Below are positions 42,966-52,763 of a DNA stretch of 64,000 nt, in pieces. Below the pieces are notes generated by a model. The model searched no databases, was not told the origin of the DNA, and saw only the letters and a list, made by a program, of their open reading frames with translations. This stretch comes from Valencia hispanica (Eukaryota > Chordata > Actinopteri > Cyprinodontiformes > Valenciidae): contig OY747701.1 in the NCBI GenBank assembly GCA_963556495.2, forward strand, positions 39,220,501 to 39,284,500, read 5' to 3'. Positions within the stretch are counted from its first letter, which is position 1, and every line of letters begins with the position of its first letter. A program made the translations under genes and the position numbers.

Positions 42966-45900
42966 CTAGGTGATGGAGCCGATCAAAGGAGCCCAGAGAG
43001 ATTGATCAGATATGGAGCCAGAGGCCGTCTCAAGACCAAAATGGTCCAACAAGAGATTTCTACACTGATTAATATTAAGAGCCTTTTTATTTTTCCAGTT
43101 CAGGAGGATAGTTTTCTTAGCGATGAATTTCAATTCAATTCAATTCAGTTTATTTATATAGCGCCAATTCACAACAGATGTCATCTCAAGGCACTTAACA
43201 AGAAGTCATTTCAATACAATTATACAAACATTCCAATCAGTTAAAAAGTTTCCTATTTAAGGAATCCCAGCAGATTGCGTCAGTCATTGGCGTGAGGTTG
43301 GGCAGATTTCCAACCACAGCAATCCTTCAGTAATCCCTCATACTGAGCAAGCATGTAGCGACAGTGGAGAGGAATGAATAAGGCAATGTGAACCATTAGA
43401 ACTGACTTTATGTCCATGGTGACATCATTTAAATCTCCCAACAGGCAAACTGAGGGAGATGGTGGAATGTTACATTTCAGACACTTTAATAAGTCCTCAC
43501 ATATCTGGCAACAGGATTTCTTAACGGGTGGACAGAACCAAAGCGCATGAATATAAGTATCTGATATATTGCTTGTGCATTGTAAGCAGGTATTAGATGA
43601 TGTAAAACCCATCCTAAACATCCGTTGACCTGTATAGTGTACTCTATGAAGGATTTTGTATTGTATTAATTGCAAATTAGGATTTTTTGTTATTTTAAAG
43701 GTTCTTAAACATATGTGAGACCAGACGTTTTGGTCAAAGCTGGCTGGGAAATCCACCTCCCATTTTGGAATAGGGATGGCTATTGATTCATCTAATGTAG
43801 ATAAAGTTTTGTATATTTTAGACAGCAATTTGGGGGGGGGTTGAGATTAAGAAAATCTTAAACTCTTGCTGGAATTTGTAATTCAACTGTATTGAGCCTA
43901 AATTTACCTTTAATAATAGATTTAATTTGTTGATATTCTAAGAATTTGTTTTTATCAATTCCATATTGTGTAATTAATGTATTTAATGGGATAAAGTCTG
44001 TCCCTTCAAATATGTGTTCCAGGTATTCAATTCCATTACACCTCCAGTCTGGAAAACTTATCATACATTTTTTTGCAAGATGTCGGGGTTATTCCAGATG
44101 GGTGTACGTCTGCATGGGATTATTGTGGACTCTGTCATTTTTAGAAACTCCCACCATGCTGTCAGAGAGGAGCTGATTTTTATGCTTTTAAAGCATTCAT
44201 GTTGTTTTATATTTGAGCTAATAAATGGTAGGTCTGAAAGTTTTATCTTATTGCATAGTGTCTGTTCTACGTCTATCCAGGACTCATCTAGGTAGCTATG
44301 TTTTAACCATCTTGAGATGTATTGGAGCCTGTTGGCTAAGAAATAATGATGGAAGTTTGGTAGATCTAGACCTCCTTTTTCTTTGGTCTTCTGCAGAGTT
44401 TTTAAGGTGATACGTGGGGGTTTATCTTTCCAAAGAAATTTAGAGACAGAGGAGTCCAGAGATCTAAACCAGTTGGTTTACTTGGGATCATTGAGAATAA
44501 GTAGTTGATTCGGGGCAAAACCATCATTTTAATTGAAGCAACCCTTCCCATAAGTGATATGGGTAGGGATTTCCATCTAGCAAGATCATCTTCCACTTTT
44601 TTAAAAAGTGGGATGTAGTTTAGCTTTATTAAATCTGCCATTCTTGGTGAGACATTGATACCTAAATAAGTAATATTCCCTGACTGCGGTTGTGTATTAG
44701 TTGGATTCTGGACAGAACAATTGATTGGAAGAACTGTAGATTTTAACCAATTTATAGAATAATCTGAAACGTTTGAGTAAGAGTTTATCAACCTGATTAC
44801 CTGAGAGAAAGAGGTTTGTGAATGCTGGAGAAAAAGTAATACATCATCTGCATAAAGACTGATTTTATGGTCTATGTTATTGCATTTTATGCCTTTAATA
44901 TTGTGAGTTTGCCTGATTGCTGCAGCTAGTGGTTCAATAAAAATAGCAAACAGGGAGAGAGAGAGAGGAAATCCCTGCCTGGTACCTCTCTGAAGATAAA
45001 ACCTAGATGATGTTTGGTTATTAGTCCTGATACATGCTGTTGGTGAACTGTATAATATTTTCAACCAGTTTATAAAAGGATTTCCAAACCCAAATTTATG
45101 TAAGGTTGCAAATAAGAATTTCCAGTTAACTCTATCAAATGCTTTTTATGCATCTAGTGATAATATATTAGTTTCAATGTTTTTACAGTAAGAAAAATCT
45201 ATTAAATATATTAATCTACGTGAATTTGTGGATGAATGTCTCCCTTTTATTATACCAGTTTGATCAGGATGTATTATAAGAGGAGTTACTTTCTCAATCC
45301 TTTTTGCGAGGGCTTTGCAGATTCTTTTAAGAGCAACATTAATGACGGATATGGGACGATAGCTGGTAGGAAACCAAGGGTCTTTACCTGATTTTAGTAG
45401 AAGACTAATGTAGGCAGAATTCATATTTGGTGGAAGTTGGCCATTTTCCTTGGTTTCCTGCAGCATTCTGTGGAATGTTGGTGCCAGAATATTCCAGAAT
45501 TCTTTATAGAACTCTGCTGGAAATCCATCTGGGCCTGGAGCCTTTTTATTGGGCATGCTTTGGAGGGCCTTGTGGAGTTCAGCCGCTGTTAGTGGTGAAT
45601 CCAGGGCCATCGCTTGACTTTCAGATAATTTAGGTAGTGTTATGTTATCCAAAAATTGTTCAATTTGATTATCTGATGGGTTTATCTCTGGTGAGTATAA
45701 AGCCTTGTAAAATTCTTTAAAGGTGTTGTTTATTCTTCCGGGATCATATACTGTATTTTAAGCTGGTTAGCGAAAAATCTACCTGATTTACTACCTTGTT
45801 CAAAGTTTTCTATCCTAAGTCTTTGAATTAAGAACTGGGTCTGTTTATTAATAATTTCATTTAATTCTAGCTTTGCTTTACAGATGTTGCCTAGTCTCTC

Positions 45901-46040
45901 CTCATCAAGAGAAGCTTCTAATGGATTAAGAGTTTCTTCTAATTCCTGAATACGTTTTTTTTCTATTTTCTTTTTTTTTAAGATGAGAATGAGATTATTT
46001 TACCTCTAATCACAGCTTTCCCTGCGTCCCAAAGAATGGA
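42966..46040 (-). pseudogene. L1 ORF2, reverse transcriptase and C-terminus
   Basis: Pieces appear in order on the minus strand. 46040-45660 is the linker ('ILWDAGKAVIRGKIISFSS' in part). 45652-45146 has 'NKKAPGPDGFPAEFYKEFW' and 'PTSYRPISVINVALKRICKA'. 45064-44402 has 'LQRGTRQGFPLSLSLFAIFI' and catalytic 'LYADDVLLFL'. 44064-43858 and 43828-43374 lead into 'VHYTGQRMFRMGF', with a CCHC-like knuckle CLQC...HALWFC. After the SINE, 43122-42966 closes with 'KKTILLNWKNKKALNINQ' and a double stop TAGTAG. Frameshifts at about 45140, 44400 and 43850 make it inactive. The first catalytic Asp region falls at a break near 45146. Confidence 0.85.
43123..43379 (-). mobile_element. SINE-like L2-tail retroposon inside the L1 ORF2
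   Basis: The insert 43129-43373 is flanked by atgaat (43123-43128, 43374-43379), and removing it restores the L1 frame. On the minus strand it ends 'gtgaattggcgctatataaa' plus a (TTGAA)n tail (plus strand 'tcaattcaattcaattc' at 43130-43146). It contains 'tgccttgagatgacat', a hallmark of a widespread fish retroposon. It has no coding capacity. Confidence 0.85.
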
Positions 46041-46050
46041 TGCCACTTTC

Positions 46051-46160
46051 AAAGCAAAAGTTGTGCTCACCTGTACGCCAACTCTGACCCGTGCGTACAG
46101 ACATTTTGGAGACGGGGGGAATCAATGACGCAGTTGGTGAGGGGGTGAACTGCAGCCAGA
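46051..46160. mobile_element. Harbinger-like MITE, right part
   Basis: Continuation of the MITE at 39650-39729 beyond the L1 target duplication: 'aaagcaaaagttgtgctcac', 'gtacgcc', 'cccgtgcgtacagacatttt'. The terminal inverted repeat expected at the right end is not recognisable. Confidence 0.4.
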
Positions 46161-46745
46161 CTGCATATTACTCTCTTGAGGCTTTTGCCTTTTACTGAAC
46201 GAACTGCATCTCCCAGCATCCTTTTACTGAACGAACTGGATTTCCCAGCATCCATTGCACCGCCCTCAACCCATTCTCATTGGTCTGTGGCCAGTAATGA
46301 CATCACAGAGTTGATAAAGGGGGCGCAAAATCTAAAATCATCTTTTGGTTCCTATCCACAGAGTCGCAAGGAGACGCTTTACTTCACTGCTAGAAAACGT
46401 TCCCCTTTTTCGTTCAAACCTGCTGGACCAGGAAAGAACTCCCCTTTTTAAACTTCGAAGTGAACCGGCCAAGCAAACAGACTTCCCATCCGTGCAACCA
46501 GGAAGTCCGCTGGCCTCTGAGCATTATTGAAAACAGGCCTGAGTCCCTCAGCGCCTAAAATCGGAAATCCGCTTTCTGACCTTGGTTTGCGCAACCGCTC
46601 CTCTTTAACTGGACACTCTCAGGCCGTTCTACATCATTCGTCGTGGACTGTGAAGAGAGTCCTCACAAAGTAGGATAAACCTGGTTTATTTCTGTTGAGT
46701 CTGGGTAGAGGAGATTTAGGTCCAACGGGTTAGATCCCGTTTTTC
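46161..46745 (+). repeat. Promoter-like dispersed repeat, copy 1
   Basis: It shares with 48745-49290, in the same order: 'ttcccagcatcc', 'ctcattggtctgtggcca', 'gtaatgacatca', 'ataaagggggc', 'ctgctggaccaggaaagaac', 'cttcgaagtg' and a closing 'aaagtaggataaacc.ggtt'. A 32-bp unit starting cttttactgaacgaactg is tandemly duplicated at 46190-46253. The layout (CCAAT-like attggt, then a TATA-like box in copy 2) resembles a U3/promoter, so these may be LTRs of an unidentified element. Confidence 0.5.
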
Positions 46746-48566
46746 TGTTGGTTGATAAAAGTTTGTGAACTTGTAAATGTAACCCACATATAAATATCAC
46801 TTCAGTATTAATGAGCTGAATGATGGATGTTAATAATAATTTTATGAATGTTTACTGCTAAAAGATGCGTCAAGTAAAAAATATTTTAATTAGTTTTGGT
46901 TCTCTTTGCACTTCCGGTTGGAGAAGGTGAGAGCTTAGAGGCGGCGCCATTTTATGATGCTGCACTGTCCTCTGAGATCAGTGAGCAAATCATTTGACCT
47001 GTTCGTGGTTTATTTACATTTTAAAAGAAAGTTTACTATATGTAAAAATGTTTACTGAAGAAAAGGTAAACGTTCTGTGAGGAAAAAAGTTGTATTTTTT
47101 GGTGTTGAAACTTGAGGCGATGCTTAAAGTTTTATTTCATTAAGAATGTGATGGTAAATGTGAATGCTTTATCTAATTTGAGAAAACTAAAGCATTTGAA
47201 ACTAATTAAAAACGTACACATTTCAATAATTTCTTTTTGATTGTAAACATGATTAATGTTACAAGCAGTACTGTTATGTTCTAACAGATTGTGAAATGTA
47301 ATTTGGAGCGCAGTGTAATCTTTGACACTGTCGTTGACAGGTCAGGTTTTTTATTTATGTGGACATTAGACGATTCTGATGTTGATGGCGAGCCAATCCC
47401 TGGAATGAACCAGATCAGCTTCTTCTTCTCTCCTTGCTGCATGGTGGAGTGTGGTAGGAGTGCAACAAAGAACCACACCACTTCGAACTTGCTGTCCCTT
47501 TCCAACACACACACATTCCTTTGGACTCTTGGACGTTACACTAATTTTTTAGGACGTTTTGGACTTTACACATTGTTATATGCATGAATTGAATGTGGTG
47601 TTCAAGTTGGAGCCATTCCAACAAAGTTGAGATTTTGTTGCAAAAAGCTGAGATTCATGCAGTATCAAACTGATACTGTTGCTGAAACTGTATTGACCTG
47701 ATCTGAAATCTGATTTGATTTATTTAGAAGGGTGCACCCAGGAAATATTCTTGAAGTAGCAATTGTGATTGTGAAACAAAAGGTTGTTACTAAGAGACTG
47801 TTGGTACCAAAAAGATATTTGTCTGCATTAATTTGTTTTAATTTTATTCGTTACAAATTTTCTTTATTAAAAATAATCCAGCTGGCAATTTTCAAATACT
47901 CAAACCATTGTGTGAGTCTCATTCATTTCAAAGCTCATTTTTGTAGTCGAACCTTCTGGTCCAAAGTCATTTGAGCTCCTTTACATTAATTTTAGGTAAA
48001 GCAAATCTTGAAGTTAGAGTTAATTGTAACCTGAGAGTGTTACATAAACCACTGTTATTCTTGGTCAATTAGCGTCGCTGTACGCTGGCCTAGAATGTTG
48101 CATGCTTTGTGTTTTATTGTTATTTTACTTGTTGGTTGTAACCAGAAGCAGTATATTGTATTATTTCCCCGCTTGTTGTATTGTCCGCTGCGGTTGGCTT
48201 GCGTGGCTGTTAGGCAGGTCGTGTGGCTTTGCACTGATCCGCTTTTACAGTCACCCCCTCCCTTTTTCCAAGCCACCATTGCTAATTGAAGCTAGCCTTT
48301 GTCAAATCGCCACGCGGTCTTTCTTTGTCTCCCTTTGTGAGCCGATCGGACCAATTGATAAGGCTTGAGTTATTGATGGAATATTGAGGGTGTAAGCTAA
48401 ACCCCCTCACACACATGCCGTAACCCCTCCCCTCAACGTTAACTGTTTTGTTCTATATTATCACAATAACATAATTGTTCAATAATATCTATATTGCAGC
48501 TTGCAGTGAGCTATAGGTCTTCTAAAAACATTTTTCAATATTAAAAGAAATAGCCTACTTCATAAC
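46746..48566. other. Stretch between the two promoter-like repeats
   Basis: It holds a short GC-rich block at 46908-46985, an unrecognised frame at 47291-47587 (Asp/Pro/Cys mixture) and the one-armed copy of the 39444-39524 palindrome at 47719-47782. No polyprotein was seen, so if the flanking repeats are LTRs the inner region is not a normal retroelement. Confidence 0.3.
47719..47782. repeat. Copy of the 39.4-kb palindrome, one arm missing
   Basis: From tttatttagaagggtgcacc to gtgaaacaaaag it is the reverse complement of 39444-39507 with no visible differences. Only the right arm of the inverted repeat is present. Confidence 0.65.
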
Positions 48567-48713
48567 ATGGCATCGAATATTGGCATTCCCCTCCCTCCTG
48601 GCCTACCCCCTCCCCAGCATGAGGACCCAGACCCACAGCCACCTCCTCCTCGACAGGAAGCCTTTACTCAGGGAGCAAGGATCTGCGAGGATGTATTGCG
48701 GCGTTTGAGATGA
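48567..48713 (+). CDS. Short Pro-rich open frame, unrecognised
   Basis: From ATG 48567 to TGA 48711-48713, 48 residues: 'MASNIGIPLPPGLPPPQHED', a Pro-rich centre and a helical end 'FTQGARICEDVLRRLR'. It lies just before the second promoter-like repeat. The sharp change in composition relative to its AT-rich surroundings is the only reason to list it. It could be a first exon or chance. Confidence 0.2.
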   Translation: MASNIGIPLPPGLPPPQHEDPDPQPPPPRQEAFTQGARICEDVLRRLR

Positions 48714-48744
48714 CTGTTGTGATTGCATTTCTCATAAGATGAAC

Positions 48745-49290
48745 TGAACAGACTTTTGGATGTCTGGGAGCTATTTCAAAGATGGACTGCGCATACCACA
48801 TTTCCCAGCAATCCTAGCAGTGACCCCCAACACACTCCTATTGGTCCGTGACCACCCACAGTGACATCAGCGATGACATCACGGCCAAAGGGGGCTATAA
48901 GAGTAGTCGCGCCCATTTTGAATTGTTCTCCAGCTGGAAGTTCTTGGATGAACTACTGCTGAACAGAGGATATCTCACTGGTGAAGATTCTCTTTTGTTC
49001 TGACCCGCTGGACTGGGGAAGAACTCGCTTCGAAGTGCTCATACGGTTTGTGTATCTCGTGTGAGCTATATCAGAACTGTTCCCAGACAGTTCGTTAGAC
49101 GTTGACCTAAAGGCCATCCAGCCTGCCTTTGGGCCACACGGTCCTTAAAATCCTGTACAGGTTTTTTTTATAACTCTTCCTTTTCTGCTCAACTACGGAC
49201 ACAATTCACTCTCCTCCTAGTGGACTGGACCTCCTTCAAGGCAAAGTAGGACTGAACCGGTTCATTTATACTAATAATGTGTCTGGGCAT
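48745..49290 (+). repeat. Promoter-like dispersed repeat, copy 2
   Basis: Homologous to 46161-46745 (shared blocks listed there). Here a CCAAT-like 'ctattggtccgtgacca' is followed by 'agggggctataagag' at about 48890, a good TATA arrangement, then 'ctgctgaacagagg' and the end 'aaagtaggactgaaccggtt'. The two copies are diverged with several indels. Confidence 0.5.
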
Positions 49291-49691
49291 AGATAAACAG
49301 AGAAAATAGAGTAATCGAGCGAAGAGTAATAGAACTACCTACATCCTGCGGCATCTTTAGCTGGGGCGGGTCACAAATTAATATTCAAGGAGTTGCAGCT
49401 GCTGTATCACTGTTACCAGCGTGTTTTTATATTTTAGGCCGAGATATAATCATATCCGGGTAAAGTAATTTTATTTAATCTACAAGTTTTCAGGAATAAC
49501 ATGTTGACCTAGCAACTGAATGACTGGTGGTTAAGTGTAAACACTCACAATGGCATATTCGCTAGTACTTTTATATATAATCTAAATATGCTTCACATTT
49601 AGAATGTAGTGGAAAATTTTCTAATTTGGTCTTATAAATCAATTTTACATGTGTAAAGATGGGCTGTATAAATGTCACAACGCTGATGTTA
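49291..49691. other. Spacer, AT-rich
   Basis: No repeat, exon or RNA gene recognised up to the Tc1 terminal repeat at 49692. Confidence 0.4.
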
Positions 49692-51068
49692 TATACAGTC
49701 GTGGCCCCTTTGGTTGGTTGGGGCACCTCTTTTGCCATGTTTGGGATTGTTGGGTGGTGCCTGCTCGGTGGCTCGGCGGGATACGGATCCAGCGTCTCTG
49801 CTCGTTCAATCACCTGTTCTGTGCGCACCATACGTGGTCGGTTCATTGGCGGGTTGCACCCGCCCTGGCCTTTGTTGGATGACTGGTCTCGGCGCTGCGT
49901 TGCGCGGGATCAGGACTCGGGAGCTGGTACAACTTGGTGTCCAGGTGCTGGCTGAGCTCGGCCTGGGGATGCCGTCCGTATGCTGCGGCTATCGGTGGGG
50001 CGCCCTGACGTGGGGCAGGGCGCTGGGATGTTGGTGGTGGGGATTTGCCCGGGGTGGTGGTGGAGCGTGGCGGCCGGCCGCGGCCCCTGCGGTGCCGGGG
50101 GCCCCTCGTCGGGTCCCTGCTGGGGGGTGGGGCACCCCTGGGCCCCGGCTCTCCTGGTCCATTGACCGGCCCGCCCTGGCGTGGCTGGTTGCCGGCGGGG
50201 CCCGTGGTCTCGTCACTGCTGCCCCCCGGGCCCCTGCATTGTAGCCGCTGGACGTTGCCCTGGGGTTCACCTTTGCTCCTCTCTTGGGGGATGCGGTCGG
50301 CCCCGCCCGGGTCCGCCTGGGACTTTGGGGGTCCTTTGGACTTTTTGGCCCCGATCTCCTTCATATCTGCATCGATTCCTGGGAGACAGATTGATGCCTG
50401 CTCACACCAGCTATCGAACACTCTTATGGAGAAACCTTATATGCACCAGCATGCTCACACACACACATAGATGTGGGGTCTCTGGTGTTTACAGATATAT
50501 TCTTGGGCTGAGGTTATCATTACTAGAGCTTGATCAATCGGTGCCATGAGTTTTTCTGTGACATTGTTGTTGTATTTTTATATCCATTTTTGCGTGATGT
50601 GGTTGTTTAGTTCTTAGTTCACGATGTTTGGTTTGTTTTGTCGATGTTCCTTTTTCCTTTTTTGTTTTGTTTTGTTTTTTCCCCTCTCTCTGCCGTCCTT
50701 TGGGTATGGAGGCAGACTTCAATGTTTTCCTGTGTTATCTTTGTTCCCCTTCCTCTCTTGTATTTTCAACTCACCCTCTCTCATGACTTTTTGTTTCCTA
50801 CCTCTCTTCTTCATCTTCTTTCTTTCTTCCCTTTAATTTTCCGTCTCCGGGTCCATAACATCAGGAAATAAAAACTCCATTAATTCATAATAAAGATTTT
50901 TCACACATATATCAGGTGGAGGACTATAGCAAAAGCTGTACTGCTCCACTTGTGAAAGTAAATCTGTTGGGCTTCTACTTGGTACTCGGACACAAATTCT
51001 GAGCTCCACACTGCCAAACAGGACACGTTAAAAAATAAATAAATAAATAAAAATATACAGTCGTGGCC
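49692..51068 (+). mobile_element. L1 3'-end insertion with extended tail, inside a Tc1 terminus
   Basis: Sequence 49707-51053 is flanked by perfect 15-bp copies of tatacagtcgtggcc (49692-49706, 51054-51068). From 49707 to about 50895 it is the plus-strand counterpart of 40815-39758, the G-rich L1 3' region, ending at 'cataataaag'. The minus-strand copy has its A-tail at that point, but this copy continues for about 135 bp of different sequence and then ends in an A-rich tail 'aaaaaataaataaataaata'. Only 3' UTR is present, so it is heavily 5'-truncated. The target is the first bases of a Tc1 inverted repeat. Confidence 0.85.
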
Positions 51069-51955
51069 AAAAGTTTTGAGAATTACATAAATATTGGAAA
51101 TCTCACCTAACTCAGGTGAGAATGTTGACGAGCACAAGGCTGGAGATCATTATGTCAGGCTGATTGGGTTAGAATGGCAGACTTGACATGTTAAAAGGAG
51201 GGTGATGCTTGAAACATTGTTCTTCCATTGTTAACCATGGTGACCTGCAAAGAAACGCGTGCAGCCATCATTGCGTTGCATAAAAATGGCTTCACAGGCA
51301 AGGATATTGTGGCTACTAAAATTGCACCTAAATCAACAATTTATAGGATTATCAAGAACTTCAAGGAAAGAGGTTCAATTCTTGTTAAGAAGGCTTCAGG
51401 GCATCCAAGAAAGTCCAGCAAGCGCCAGGATCGTCTCCGAAAGAGGATTCAGCTGCGGGATCGGAGTGCCACCAGTGCAGAGCTTGCTCAGGAATGGCAG
51501 CAGGCAGGTGTTAGTTCATCTGCACGCACAGTGAGCGTAGACTTTTGGAAGATGGCCTGGTGTCAAGAAGGGCAGCAAAGAAGCCACTTCTCTCCAAAGA
51601 AAACAACAGGGACAGATTGATCTTCTGCAGAAAGTATGGTGAATGGACTGCTGAGGACTGGGGCAAAGCCATTCTCCGATGAAGCATCTTTCCGATTGTT
51701 TGGGGCATCTGGAAAAAGGCTTGTCCGGAGAAGAAAAGGTGAGCGCTACCATCAGTCCTGTGTCATGCCAACAGTAAAGCATCCTGAGACCATTCATGTG
51801 TGGGGTTGCTTCTCATCCAAGGGAGTGGGCTCACTTACAATTTTGCCCAAAAACACAGCCATGAATAAAGAATGGTACCAAAACACCCTCCAACAGCAAC
51901 TTCTTCCAAGAATCCAAGAACAAGTTTGGTGAAGAACAATGCATTTTCCAGCACA

Positions 51956-51957
<2 letters not shown>
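51058..51957 (+). mobile_element. Tc1-like transposon, 3' half missing
   Basis: The left terminus is cagtcgtggccaaaagtttt (from 51058, or 49696 before the L1 insertion) preceded by TA. A transposase gene follows at 51237. The element stops at 51957, where a (TA)n tract begins, so the right half and right inverted repeat are lost. Confidence 0.85.
51237..51957 (+). pseudogene. Tc1 transposase, frameshifted and truncated
   Basis: The first frame from ATG 51237 has the paired-like helix-turn-helix DNA-binding region ('IIALHKNGFTGKDIVATKI', 'IYRIIKNFKERGS', 'GHPRKSSKRQDRLRKRI'). A frameshift near 51530 is followed by the catalytic domain start: 'AIFSDEASFRLFG' with the first Asp, 'RRRKGERYHQSCVMPTVKHP' and 'IHVWGCFSSKGVG'. 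A second shift lies near 51930. The coding region is lost at 'CIFQHN', just where the second catalytic Asp should come. The DDE triad is therefore incomplete. Confidence 0.85.
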
Positions 51958-52001
<44 letters not shown>

Positions 52002-52035
52002 ATATATGTGTATATATATGTGTGTGTGTGTCTGT
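51958..52035. repeat. (TA)n/(TG)n compound microsatellite
   Basis: About 38 bp of TA followed by mixed TATG/TGTG. It begins exactly where the Tc1 transposase ends. Confidence 0.95.
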
Positions 52036-52763
52036 GTATGTTCCAACACGTTATTTTGACGATTTTAACATGTAAAGTAGATAAGAATCATTGATCATTT
52101 CAACCCCTTGTCGAACAAGCAACCTTATCTTACTAGAGGCACATTTGTTTAAAAAAAATTATCTCTTTTTTCAACTGACTCCAGATATATTTCATATTTT
52201 GTTGTCAGAGATTTTTTTCTTTTTTTAAATTTACAAGAGTTGTCAGTTAAGGCATTAACCATTTCTGATATGCTGTCATATGGGATTTACCTTCATTGTT
52301 GTACTTTTATATATACACCCATAAGTGTTATGTCTGTCTGCTCATTTGTTTATAGCAAGTTTGTCTTGTTGTGGCGAATTGGTTTCCAACTGAAACAATG
52401 TTGACATTTTAAGTTTTTAATATAAAATGTTTTTTTTCCTTACAGATCATATCAATCGCCTAAAACTACAGGAAGATCATAAGGAGAAGTACTTAACAAT
52501 ATATGTGCATCACCTTTATTGCCACTTCTTTGATATCCTTAGGTGCTGTCCGTTTTGTTTGTTTTGATTAAATAAACAACAAATGAACTTAGTTTCTGTT
52601 TTTCTTTCACAAAGATATTTTTTCCATTTCGAGAAAAAAAATCATAGTTTTGTAGCTGCATAATAAGTATGATTTGACTTTGTAATATTGCAGACACCAA
52701 GGTTTATTTTAATATTGAGATGTTGAAGGAATTTATCAAATTCAAAAATGTTGGCTAAACAGG
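52036..52763. other. Spacer with one exon-like stretch
   Basis: At 52435-52565 a pyrimidine tract ending ttacag precedes an open stretch ('HINRLKLQEDHKEKYL') that ends in TGA at about 52567, shortly before ATTAAATAAAC, a possible polyadenylation signal. It could be a last exon but I do not recognise it. Otherwise nothing was found. Confidence 0.25.

Larger units (their letters stand above)
39720..46050 (-). mobile_element. 5'-truncated L1 with long G-rich 3' region
   Basis: The insertion 39730-46040 is bounded by perfect 10-bp copies of tgccactttc (39720-39729, 46041-46050). In minus orientation it begins inside ORF2 between endonuclease and RT, runs to the ORF2 stop at about 42968, and then has a 3.2-kb 3' region and a short A-rich tail (plus-strand T-rich 39730-39757). 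It carries a later SINE near the end of ORF2. It is a distinct L1 lineage from the element at 5455-10748. Confidence 0.88.

Noticed and set aside
49714..50470. Overlapping frames up to 192 codons that look like a gene in a GC-rich island
   Set aside because: The stretch is a copy of the L1 3' region at 39758-40815 and ends in a retrotransposed tail.
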